NCBI GenBank assembly: GCA_017609105.1
Contig: JAFCEQ010000006.1
Coordinates: 1 to 41,064, forward strand
DNA from: Candidatus Parvarchaeota archaeon
GTDB taxonomy: Archaea; Nanobdellota; Nanobdellia; JAFCGN01
Reading direction: 5' to 3'
Length of the DNA: 41,064 nucleotides
Position 1 is the stretch's first letter; each line of letters opens with the position of its first letter. The position numbers and the translations under genes are program-made. Shown here in pieces: positions 34,845 through 41,064 of the stretch. The notes beneath the pieces are model-generated. The model was not told where the DNA came from, made no database searches, and saw nothing but the letters and a program-made list of their open reading frames with translations.

Positions 34845-35072
34845 ATAGTTAAATTTGAGACAATAGAATCAAAAGAATTTAAGTACGGCAGAAACAATTT
34901 TATTGAAATAAGCAGAAAAAAAGTTGTTGATGTCGAGAATGAAAATGAGTTTCTTCAAATAAGCAAGGGATTCTATGACCAACAAGAAAATAAGAGATAC
35001 AAAGGAGGGGTTGGCTTGCCAGACAATCCTGAATTAAAAGCATTTCTTATTGAAGCACTTAGAGAACTATGA
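34845..35072 (+). CDS. small conserved-looking protein with apparent ATA start
   Basis: This open frame of 75 residues begins (I/M)VKFETIESKEF and contains NNFIEISRKK, FLQISKGFYDQQ and a final helix ELKAFLIEALREL. It has no ATG, GTG or TTG that could serve as start: a TGA lies three codons upstream of the ATA, and the first in-frame TTG is far inside. Yet GGTG (34834-34837) is seven bases upstream of the ATA, the normal spacing in this genome. The two-strand and helix pattern with FYDQQ...YKGG faintly recalls PC4-type ssDNA-binding proteins, but I would not assign it. It could also be a gene with a mutated start. Confidence 0.55.
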   Translation: MVKFETIESKEFKYGRNNFIEISRKKVVDVENENEFLQISKGFYDQQENKRYKGGVGLPDNPELKAFLIEALREL

Positions 35073-35103
35073 ACAAATAATTAAGAACAAGTTTTTTATT
35101 TTT

Positions 35104-35114
35104 TTTATAAATTT
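35104..35114 (+). promoter_or_regulatory. TATA-like element before a candidate structured RNA
   Basis: TTTATAAATTT lies about 26 bases before the region (35131-35145) where a strongly base-paired segment begins. TATA symmetry leaves the direction open, but the distance suits a plus-strand transcript start at about 35134. Confidence 0.35.
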
Positions 35115-35144
35115 TTTTTTAATAATTTTTAGAATTAATAAGAA

Positions 35145-35258
35145 GAAGAGTCTTGCGAACCAACCAATCAAGTTTCCCTGAGAGGCATATCACAAAAACG
35201 ACTTCCGAGGAAATCATTTTTGCTAGGTTTTCGCACTCTTCTCTTATTAAAAAGAGTG
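35145..35258 (+). ncRNA. candidate structured non-coding RNA or switch element
   Basis: The 311-base gap at 35073-35384 has no gene but unusual secondary structure. GAAGAGT (35145-35151) pairs with ACTCTTC (35235-35241), and GCGAA (35155-35159) with TTCGC (35230-35234), giving a 12-bp helix with a three-base bulge. Inside it, TTTCC (35173-35177) can pair with GGAAA (35209-35213). The 3' arm can instead pair downstream: CACTCTT (35234-35240) with AAGAGTG (35252-35258). The two foldings exclude each other. Local GC is higher than the flanks. It is not a tRNA or 5S rRNA, and I could not match it to RNase P, SRP or C/D RNA. Strand is uncertain, because promoter-like TATA elements lie on both sides. 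Confidence 0.4.
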
Positions 35259-35259
35259 A

Positions 35260-35269
35260 TTTATATATA
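35260..35269. promoter_or_regulatory. strong TATA-like element, no adjacent gene start
   Basis: TTTATATATA directly follows the alternative hairpin. Read on the plus strand it is preceded by purines, as a BRE would be, but it lies 120 bases from the next start codon, which has its own TATA box. Read on the minus strand it would start a transcript near 35240, just at the structured segment. Confidence 0.4.
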
Positions 35270-35354
35270 GTAATTCCATGTTTTTAAAGGTTATTAACCA
35301 AATTTTTTAACAAGATTTCATTCAATGCATTTACTGCCTTTCTTATCAAAAAAC

Positions 35355-35362
35355 CTTAAAAC
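35355..35362 (+). promoter_or_regulatory. TATA box of the S30AE-like gene
   Basis: CTTAAAAC is centred about 27 bases before the ATG at 35385, which predicts a leaderless transcript. No GGTG site precedes that ATG. Confidence 0.45.
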
Positions 35363-35384
35363 TTTTCATTGCATAAATTAAAGC

Positions 35385-35705
35385 ATGACAAAACTTTCTT
35401 TTTCTGGAGAACGAATTGATGATTTTGAATTTAATAGGGTTCAACAAAAAATAATTAGTAAGATGAAAAGATTAAGCGATTTATTTAAAGATGTTGAAGA
35501 AATAAAATGCCATTTCAAGAACATACATTCTTCTGAAGAACATGATGGCAAAGTAGAGATATCTGTTAAACTTAAGAGCAAGAAAATTAATGAAACATTT
35601 AAGGCAATGGGATTTCAACCGCAATACGTTATTGACGAGATACTTAATGATGTTGAGAGGTTCGCTCTTGACCGAAAAGTTCAGTTTCCGCAAAAAAAGC
35701 GTTAG
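35385..35705 (+). CDS. small alpha/beta protein, possibly S30AE/HPF-like
   Basis: This 106-residue protein has a pattern reminiscent of the S30AE ribosome-hibernation fold: an opening helix IISKMKRLSDLF, a strand VEEIKCHFKNI, a strand KVEISVKLKSK, then a helix YVIDEILNDVERFA, ending in a basic tail. In HPF/RaiA the corresponding strand pair is followed by a helix starting DLYAAID. The match is by secondary-structure order only, with no diagnostic residues I can confirm, so a different small RNA-binding fold is possible. The gene follows the structured-RNA region and converges on tRNA-Gln. Confidence 0.5.
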   Translation: MTKLSFSGERIDDFEFNRVQQKIISKMKRLSDLFKDVEEIKCHFKNIHSSEEHDGKVEISVKLKSKKINETFKAMGFQPQYVIDEILNDVERFALDRKVQFPQKKR

Positions 35706-35735
35706 TGAATAGTTTATTTATTAAAAAAAAATTAG

Positions 35736-35808
35736 TAGTCCCGCCAGGATTCGAACCTGGGTCACCTGCTCCAAAGGCAGGTATCCTTGACCGCTAGACG
35801 ACGGGACT
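35736..35808 (-). tRNA. tRNA-Gln (anticodon TTG)
   Basis: On the minus strand the acceptor stem AGTCCCG pairs with CGGGACT. The anticodon stem CCTGC/GCAGG closes the loop CTTTGGA, giving anticodon TTG. The T-arm is standard (GGTTCGAATCC) and the discriminator base is A. No intron is visible and CCA is not encoded. The only Glu/Gln-class synthetase gene here is gltX, so its charging may use Glu-tRNA-Gln transamidation, with the enzyme encoded elsewhere. Confidence 0.95.
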
Positions 35809-35918
35809 GTTAAAAGTATTGCTTAAAATAAAGAATATTAAATTCTTTTTAAATTTTGTGAAAATAAAAAAAATTTTTAAAATTAATTATTAAACAATTC
35901 ATTAATCAATTTCTTGAT

Positions 35919-37475
35919 TTATAATTTTTTAATCATGTAATTATCTTTTAATTCATACCCTTGTTTTCTATAATACTCTCTTACTCCCACACCACTAATC
36001 ACTCTTAATTCCTTATAACCTTTTTTTCTCGCAATTTCTTCTGCTTTTCTTAATAATTTCCTCCCATAACCCTTGTTTTGAAAAGAACCTTCACTAAAAT
36101 TTTTGCTTAAAGGCAGTGCAAAACCATAAGAATGCAATTCCCTGATTATTGCTGTTCTACTCAATCTTAACCTGCAGAATGATAAGAGCGCGTCATTATT
36201 CTCATCGTCAATAGAAATAAAATATTCTTCGCCATTGCTTGCAGAGTATTTTGTTATATTCAATTTTTCTTTAATCTTTCTTGTTATATTAACATGACCT
36301 ATTTCTCTGCAACGAATACAATTGCATTTTAAACCCTTCTTCTTCAATTCCTTCCAAACAATTTCTCTTAAATTACCTGTTTTTATGTTTCCTTCTGTTG
36401 TGCTAAGAGGAATATCTCTTAACACTCTTTTAATCCTGCACCATTTTGGAATTCTTGGCTTTGCTTGAGTAAGAACTTTAATAACGTACTCATCATTGAT
36501 TGGCACGTACTCTCCTTTAACAAATTCTTCATAAAGTTTGGTGTTTTTAACAAGCATTGTTGGATATATTTTTAACCCGTCAGGCATGAAAGAAGAATTA
36601 TTAAAAAGGGTTTCAATCATTTGAACATCCTTCTTAATTCTTTCATTAATGCTTAACTTTTTTTTGAATGGCAAGCCAAGCATTATATGAAAATCAATTT
36701 TGAATCCAGCGTTTCTTAAGAGTTCAACAATTTTTATTGTTTCATTCACTCCATGACCCCTGCTCACTTTTTCAAGCACTTCATCATACACGCTTTGAAC
36801 TCCAAGTTCAATTCTTGTCACGCCATACTCAAGAAATCTTTTAATCTCAGTTTCATTTATTGTATCAGGCCTGGTTTCAATTACAAGAGCAACGCACCTA
36901 TGCTTTGAATTCTCATTTTCTTTAATAACTTCTTTAAGGTTTTTACGCTCTTTTTTCTTCTCTGGATAATCATTCAATGCTTGGTAAGCGTCTCTAATAA
37001 AATCATTTTGGTATTCAATATTAAGAGAATTAAAAGTCCCGCCCATTATAATAAGCTCAATTTTTTCAGGAACATGCCCTGTTAAATAATATTGCTTCAA
37101 CCTATTCTGAACTTGCTTATAAGCATCAAAATCATTAAAAATTGCTCTCATAGTTGCAGGTTCATTACCAGTATATGAGGGAGGGGTTTTCTTATTAATC
37201 ATGCTTTCAGGACAATAAGAACATCTGCCATGAGGACACTTATGAGGTTTGCACATAATAGCAATAACATTCACTCCTGATTTACTCCTAACAGGCTTTG
37301 TTTTAAGTAAATTAAGAACTTTTTCTGTGTGATACTTTTTAGGTATTTTTTTCAAGATTTCACAATTATTCGGAGTTCTTTTAACACCTAAACTCATTTT
37401 TTCTTTTTGAAGTTCTTTAAGAGTTCTTATTTCTCCATTAATAATTTTTTTTGCTATTAGAGATGCTTTGCTCAT
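35919..37475 (-). CDS. elp3: tRNA uridine-34 acetyltransferase Elp3
   Basis: This 518-residue enzyme starts the carboxymethyl modification of wobble U34 in tRNA using acetyl-CoA and a radical SAM centre. The N-terminal tRNA-binding region contains RTPNNCEI and KPVRSKSGVNVIAIM. The cluster-binding Cys are C80, C85 and C88 in CPHGRCSYC. MGGTF and the ELGVQSVYDEVL segment follow. A C-terminal GNAT domain (about 395-518) includes NKGYGRKLL and YYRKQGY. It is full length. In archaea Elp3 works without the other Elongator subunits. The gene is alone, between tRNA-Gln and the divergent RDD gene. Confidence 0.95.
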   Translation of the reverse strand: MSKASLIAKKIINGEIRTLKELQKEKMSLGVKRTPNNCEILKKIPKKYHTEKVLNLLKTKPVRSKSGVNVIAIMCKPHKCPHGRCSYCPESMINKKTPPSYTGNEPATMRAIFNDFDAYKQVQNRLKQYYLTGHVPEKIELIIMGGTFNSLNIEYQNDFIRDAYQALNDYPEKKKERKNLKEVIKENENSKHRCVALVIETRPDTINETEIKRFLEYGVTRIELGVQSVYDEVLEKVSRGHGVNETIKIVELLRNAGFKIDFHIMLGLPFKKKLSINERIKKDVQMIETLFNNSSFMPDGLKIYPTMLVKNTKLYEEFVKGEYVPINDEYVIKVLTQAKPRIPKWCRIKRVLRDIPLSTTEGNIKTGNLREIVWKELKKKGLKCNCIRCREIGHVNITRKIKEKLNITKYSASNGEEYFISIDDENNDALLSFCRLRLSRTAIIRELHSYGFALPLSKNFSEGSFQNKGYGRKLLRKAEEIARKKGYKELRVISGVGVREYYRKQGYELKDNYMIKKL

Positions 37476-37552
37476 AATTTCTTCAATTCTTGTTTTATTT
37501 TAAAAAGATTCTCTTTTATAAAAAATTTTTTTAGAATAATTTTAGAATAATG

Positions 37553-37560
37553 TATAAAAA
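37553..37560 (+). promoter_or_regulatory. TATA box of the RDD-sppA operon
   Basis: TATAAAAA ends 26 bases before the ATG at 37587. The predicted start is within a few bases of the start codon, so the leader is very short. The element lies in the divergent gap with elp3. Confidence 0.5.
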
Positions 37561-37586
37561 CAAGTAATTCGTTCTTTAATAAAAAA

Positions 37587-38162
37587 ATGAGCGAAAAAGA
37601 AGTTATGGAACAAATAGAGAATTTGATTAAAGGCAAGACAAAGAAAAGCAGGAATACAAAAAAGAATACTAAAAAAAGTTTTAGAACCATGAATCCTGTT
37701 CTCTCATTTAATCTTTTTTTAAAAAAAGTTTTTTCATATTTAATTGACTTCATGATTTTCTATTTTGTTTTCTATTTTGTTTTCACACTTATTTTCAGTT
37801 CATTAACAGGAATGTTTTCAACATCCTTAAATTATTCAGAACTAAATTATTACTTAGAAAATAATACTGAATTTCTTACAGCGTCTTTAACCTCTTTTTT
37901 TGGAGGAATGTGCATATTCCTGTTTTATTTAGTTCTTTTTGAATACTATAATAATCAAACTCTTGGACAAAAAACAATGCACCTCATTGTTAAGACAGGA
38001 GAAAAAAGAAAGAACCTTCATCAATTAATTATTAGGAATTTAACTAAAACTTTTTTAATGCCTTTCTTATTAATTGATTTAATTAGTGTTTTTTTCACAA
38101 ACAAGAATCAAAGATTAACTGAAATAATAAGCAATACTTATGTTGAGGAGGAAAGAAAATGA
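37587..38162 (+). CDS. RDD-family membrane protein
   Basis: This 191-residue protein has a basic, Lys-rich cytoplasmic N-terminus (about 1-45), then two hydrophobic segments at about 47-70 and 100-120 and a third, weaker one near 152-170. RDD-family hallmarks are FSYLIDFMIFY and NQTLGQKTMHLIV followed by HQLIIRN, equivalent to the family NQTLGKrllgirV. The Arg that names the family is not at the usual place. Function is unsettled; some members are linked to ion exchange. Its stop overlaps the sppA start as ATGA, so both are co-translated, and a role with SppA in membrane-protein quality control is plausible. Confidence 0.75.
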   Translation: MSEKEVMEQIENLIKGKTKKSRNTKKNTKKSFRTMNPVLSFNLFLKKVFSYLIDFMIFYFVFYFVFTLIFSSLTGMFSTSLNYSELNYYLENNTEFLTASLTSFFGGMCIFLFYLVLFEYYNNQTLGQKTMHLIVKTGEKRKNLHQLIIRNLTKTFLMPFLLIDLISVFFTNKNQRLTEIISNTYVEEERK

Positions 38163-39013
38163 AAAAAGAAATTAAATTATTTTTAACTGTTTTAATATTC
38201 TCTTCATTGCTTTCATTCTTGCTTGCAAGTTATTTTTCTTTTCAAAAAGGAAATACAGCTATAATCCCTATTGAAGGAGAGATAGGCGTTAGTTCTAATG
38301 TTTTCTCTTCAGCTATCACGAGTGATAGCATTATTTCTTCAATAAAAAAAGCAGAAACAAATCCTAACATAAAAGTAATTGTTTTCAGAATAAATTCTGG
38401 CGGTGGAAGCGCTGTTGCTTCACAAGAAATTGTTAGTGCAATAAAAGAAATGAATAAGACAAGCATTGCTTGGATAAGGGATGTTGGAGCTTCAGGAGCG
38501 TATTGGATTGCAAGTGCTACAGATTACATTATTTGCAATAATCTTTCAATTACAGGAAGTGTTGGAGTTACAATGTCATATCTTGAATTTAGCAAATTAT
38601 TTGATAAATACGGTGTGACTCTTGTTGAATTAGCAACGCCAGAACACAAAGAAATTGCTTCTCCTTACAAGAACCTAACAGAATATGAAAGGATTTCTTT
38701 GCAAAAAATGATAAATCAAACATACGAGTTTTTGGTTGAAGATATTGCTGAAAACAGGAATATGAGTGTTGAAGAATTAAAAACTAAAAGCGATGGCGGC
38801 ATGATTTTTTTAGGAGTTGATGCTAAAGAAAGAGGATTAATTGATTATCTTGGCGGAGAGAAAGAATTAGAAGAATTAATTAAAGAAAAAACAAATCTTA
38901 CGGAAATCAGATTTGTTATTATAGGAAAGAAGTCAATAATAGAAAGCCTGGCTTCACAACTTTTATCAAAATTAAATATTTTCACAAAACAATCAGTTTT
39001 TTTAAGAACATAA
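38159..39013 (+). CDS. sppA: signal peptide peptidase SppA (S49 serine protease)
   Basis: This 284-residue membrane-anchored protease has one N-terminal hydrophobic helix (about 7-25). The nucleophile is S112 in GASGAYWIAS and the general base K164 in PEHKEIASPYKNLT. Their separation of 52 residues is what short SppA enzymes of the S49 family show. The N-terminal RINSGGGS and the SITGSVGV segment are also typical. It should degrade leftover signal peptides or membrane-protein fragments. It is coupled to the RDD gene upstream by a four-base overlap and converges on the TrmB-like gene, with an AT-only gap of 34 bases. Confidence 0.93.
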   Translation: MKKEIKLFLTVLIFSSLLSFLLASYFSFQKGNTAIIPIEGEIGVSSNVFSSAITSDSIISSIKKAETNPNIKVIVFRINSGGGSAVASQEIVSAIKEMNKTSIAWIRDVGASGAYWIASATDYIICNNLSITGSVGVTMSYLEFSKLFDKYGVTLVELATPEHKEIASPYKNLTEYERISLQKMINQTYEFLVEDIAENRNMSVEELKTKSDGGMIFLGVDAKERGLIDYLGGEKELEELIKEKTNLTEIRFVIIGKKSIIESLASQLLSKLNIFTKQSVFLRT

Positions 39014-39047
39014 AATCTTAAAAAAAATTTTAAAAAATTAAAAAAAA

Positions 39048-39839
39048 TCAGCGTATTAATTTTTCTTCAAGCAATTTTTGGAAAGAAGACCCAAGAGAAC
39101 TGCTTTTTAACCAAATACCCAGGTCATAGTTTTCATGCACGTCTTCATCATTTTTTGGCATAAATACTAATTCATTATTATCAGCTATAAGGAATCTTGA
39201 ATTTAATTCAGGAACATCGTGTATTTCAGCTATTTTGCTTAATTTATCAATTACTCCTTTGTTTTTATCACTAATCTTGGTTATAATCTTTATTTTAACT
39301 CCTCTCTTATTTGCTTCATCCAATGCGTTTTTTATAGCATCATATTTTTTTACAATTCCTGTTTCATTTGTTGTTATTATAATAGAATTTTTTGCATTGT
39401 TAATTATTGAGTTTATTTGCTTGTAAATGTTTTTTCTTCCTCTTATTGCTGTTGTTAAATCAGAAGAATTTATGTACTCAACTCCTTTGTTGTAAAGGTC
39501 TTCAAGTGTTTTTATTAAATTGCTGCTTTTCATTTCTTCAATTCTTTTAATTTTTTTTTCTGTTTCAGCTTTTAAATTGTTTTTTATTCTCTCAATAACT
39601 TCTGATGGTGGTAATGCCATGTACTTAACAGGTTTGCCAAGTTTCATTAAAACAAATCCTTTTTTTTCTAAAGATTCAAGAATATCATATGCTCTGCTTC
39701 TTGGGACATTCGCAATATCACTTAATTCTCCTGCACTGCTAACGCCTCTTGAAAGTAAACTAACCCATATCCTAACTTCATAAAGATTTAAATTAAATTC
39801 TCTTCTCAATTTTGCCAAAGTATTTTCATCAAGCAACAT
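39048..39839 (-). CDS. TrmB-family transcriptional regulator
   Basis: This 263-residue regulator has an N-terminal winged helix (about 15-80) with the TrmB pattern: LNLYEVRIWVSLL, ELSDIANVPRSRAYDILESLEKKGFV and KPVKYMALPP. A coiled coil linker (about 82-118) follows. The C-terminal effector domain (about 125-260) is phospholipase-D-like without its catalytic HKD motif. In studied TrmB proteins this region binds sugars, but no sugar transporter is nearby, so the ligand is unknown. GGTG lies about seven bases before the ATG. Palindromes in its promoter could be its own operator. Confidence 0.88.
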   Translation of the reverse strand: MLLDENTLAKLRREFNLNLYEVRIWVSLLSRGVSSAGELSDIANVPRSRAYDILESLEKKGFVLMKLGKPVKYMALPPSEVIERIKNNLKAETEKKIKRIEEMKSSNLIKTLEDLYNKGVEYINSSDLTTAIRGRKNIYKQINSIINNAKNSIIITTNETGIVKKYDAIKNALDEANKRGVKIKIITKISDKNKGVIDKLSKIAEIHDVPELNSRFLIADNNELVFMPKNDEDVHENYDLGIWLKSSSLGSSFQKLLEEKLIR

Positions 39840-39861
39840 TCTTATTCACCATCAAGTTGTT

Positions 39862-39945
39862 ATTTAAACATTTATTATTTAAATAAACTACTACCCTTTT
39901 TAAATTTTTAATTACTATTTAGTAACAATATACTCCTTTTAAAGG
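39862..39945 (-). promoter_or_regulatory. promoter region of the TrmB gene with inverted repeats
   Basis: This AT-rich stretch holds ATTTAAA/ATTTAAAT repeats (39862-39884), a perfect inverted repeat TTACT-ATTT-AGTAA (39912-39925) and CCTTTTAAAGG (39935-39945). Several TATA-like TTTAAATA copies lie at suitable distances from the ATG at 39839. One palindrome could be an operator for autoregulation. Palindromes in sequence this AT-rich are not rare. Confidence 0.4.
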
Positions 39946-39979
39946 TTTTGGTGAATTTATAATAAAATAAAAAAATAAG

Positions 39980-39998
39980 GCGTTCGAAAATCGAACGC
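39980..39998 (-). terminator. GC-rich hairpin with T-run, intrinsic-terminator-like
   Basis: GCGTTCGA and TCGAACGC form a perfect 8-bp stem with a three-base loop. On the minus strand it is followed within five bases by seven T residues, then more T-rich sequence. It sits about 115 bases after the HAD gene's stop and looks like a bacterial-type terminator for that gene. A T-run (40007-40013) also lies on the other side. Confidence 0.5.
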
Positions 39999-40111
39999 AT
40001 TATGTGTTTTTTTAGGGGGAATTAATTCTTTACTTTTCATTTTTATAAACTTTTTGCAGAAAAAGAGGAATTCTTACAAGAAAATAAGATAAAATTCAGA
40101 ATTAAAGAGAT

Positions 40112-40876
40112 TCATACAAGGTTAATTAAAAAATATCGATTATTATATTTTTTGAGAAACTCTTTTTTGATTTCTCTTGTTTTTTTATCCTCCTTTCTTT
40201 CAAATTCCCATGTCACAAAAGGTATTTCAATCCCTCCAATCCCTGCTTCCAACGCTGGCTTTATGTCACTTGAAAAAGAATTCCCAACAGAATATGTTTT
40301 TTCTGTTTCAAGTTCTAAATCAATTATTAATTCTTCAAATGTTTTTTTGTCTTTATCTTCGACAATATACATTTTTTCAAACCATTTATTTAAATTTAAA
40401 GCATTTATCTTGTTTTTTTGCACTGTTTTGTCCCCTTTTGTTAAAAGAATGAGATTGCAGTCTTTTTCTAATAAAAAATCTAAAGTTTCCTTTGCACCAT
40501 GCATAAAATCGTTTTTGTATTGTTTTTTATCAAATGCTTTCATACCAATAGCGTATAATTTTTTTAATAATTTTTCATTAGGTTCTATTCCTGCTTCCTT
40601 GCAAAGAAATGTGTAAGTTATCTGCAAACTTGAAGGAAATCTTTGGCAATTAAAATAAAGTGCATCAAAAGTCATACCAAAAATTTCTCCACCCTTTACT
40701 CTTGTAGAACTAATTTTATTAATAATCTCAAGTATTTTTTCATAATGGAATTTTTGTTTTATTTCAGGTATTTTTAGCATCTTATCAACAAAATTTTTTT
40801 TTGGCAGCCAATAATCATTCGTGCTTACTCTTATGGTTTCATCAAGGTCAAAAATAAATGATTTTTTATAATACAT
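40112..40876 (-). CDS. HAD-superfamily hydrolase
   Basis: This 254-residue protein carries the HAD motifs: nucleophile/acid DLDET (D10 and D12), motif II in LILLTKGD, a Lys in QKNKINALNLNKWF, and the acidic pair in SVGNSFSSDIKPALEAG. A helical cap of about 80 residues (20-115) between motifs I and II marks a C1-type cap. Most such proteins are phosphatases of small molecules; the substrate cannot be told. TTTAAAAA about 25 bases upstream gives a near-leaderless start. The gene lies alone. Confidence 0.88.
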   Translation of the reverse strand: MYYKKSFIFDLDETIRVSTNDYWLPKKNFVDKMLKIPEIKQKFHYEKILEIINKISSTRVKGGEIFGMTFDALYFNCQRFPSSLQITYTFLCKEAGIEPNEKLLKKLYAIGMKAFDKKQYKNDFMHGAKETLDFLLEKDCNLILLTKGDKTVQKNKINALNLNKWFEKMYIVEDKDKKTFEELIIDLELETEKTYSVGNSFSSDIKPALEAGIGGIEIPFVTWEFERKEDKKTREIKKEFLKKYNNRYFLINLV

Positions 40877-41003
40877 ACAAAAGTAAAATTAAACACATTT
40901 TTTAAATTATTATGTTCTTTAAACAATATAATTTGATTTATATTTTCCTCAAAATCTCTTAAAAATAGCAATAAAGTATTTAAATTAGAAGTATCTAAAT
41001 TAT

Positions 41004-41058
41004 TTTGGGCATAATAAATTAATCAAAATTGTAAGTTATCAAACACAATTTGGGCATA
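41004..41058. repeat. 10-bp direct repeat at the window edge
   Basis: TTTGGGCATA occurs at 41004-41013 and 41049-41058 in otherwise AT-only sequence with no gene (40877-41064). The spacing is 45 bases. The element may continue beyond the window. Confidence 0.35.
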
Positions 41059-41064
41059 TGTGTT

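Noticed and set aside
34712-34897. Hydrophobic 61-codon frame on the minus strand
   Set aside because: It lies opposite the rnp3 tail and the ATA-start ORF, has no ribosome binding site, and its Phe-rich content mirrors Lys codons.
35145-35258. RNase P RNA or a degenerate tRNA as identity of the structured segment
   Set aside because: CGAGGAAAT loosely resembles the RNase P CR-I motif but no ACAGAAA-type CR-V partner is present, and the 7-bp outer stem is not followed by a proper D-arm or T-loop.
39003-39050. Terminator between sppA and the TrmB gene
   Set aside because: The gap is only A and T runs with no distinct hairpin, so a specific terminator cannot be placed.
1-41064. CRISPR array, transposase, integrase or prophage genes
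   Set aside because: No regularly spaced repeats and no proteins with such motifs were found on either strand.

Overview
The window is 41 kb of a very AT-rich archaeal chromosome. Archaeal markers are everywhere: aIF5B, ribosomal proteins L7Ae, S28e, L24e and L40e, RpoK, TFE-alpha, the exosome (Rrp4/Rrp41/Rrp42), SBDS, the proteasome alpha subunit, RNase P proteins Rnp2 and Rnp3, class I LysRS and archaeal-type GluRS. Compact genes, four-base overlaps, very low GC and a giant secreted protein starting with Cys-rich modules of a kind I associate with DPANN genomes suggest a Woesearchaeota/Pacearchaeota-like lineage. That placement is inference; no rRNA gene is present. Many starts are preceded by GGTG or GGAGGTG about 5-8 bases upstream, and I used this to choose starts; several genes appear to start with TTG.

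Layout. 1-7.8 kb (+): a small charged protein and a 2341-aa surface protein whose promoter follows a cluster of repeated TTCTTAATCA-like elements. 7.8-8.8 kb (-): two tandem paralogous unknown genes and tRNA-Ser(GCT). 9.1-28.2 kb (-): a nearly unbroken co-directional block. In transcription order it is TFE; Rnp2, PsmA, SBDS, Rrp4, Rrp41, FAU-1, Rrp42, RpoK, enolase, S2, MEMO-like protein; DUF192 protein, SufC, SufB; RNase J; GluRS and a phosphoesterase; then L7Ae, S28e, L24e, an unknown 75-aa protein, NDK and aIF5B. 28.3-31.9 kb: a site-2 protease (-) divergent from AlaX and LysRS-I (+), a segment whose plus strand looks G-rich whichever strand is coding. 32-34.2 kb (-): L40e and a secreted transglutaminase-like protein. 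34.2-35.7 kb (+): Rnp3, a small ORF lacking any standard start codon, a candidate structured RNA, and a possible ribosome-hibernation-like protein. 35.7-41 kb: tRNA-Gln(TTG), Elp3 (-), RDD protein and SppA (+), a TrmB-type regulator (-) and a HAD hydrolase (-).

Functionally the window is dominated by information processing: translation, tRNA charging and modification, RNA decay (exosome, RNase J, FAU-1, RNase P proteins) and protein turnover (proteasome, S2P, SppA). The most notable points are FAU-1 embedded between the two exosome ring genes, a TFE with a histone-H1-like Lys/Ala tail, a candidate structured RNA with two mutually exclusive stems at 35.1-35.3 kb, an ORF needing an ATA start, coding-like sequence in frame after the rnp3 stop, and the repeated-module surface protein. 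I see no CRISPR array, transposase or prophage.
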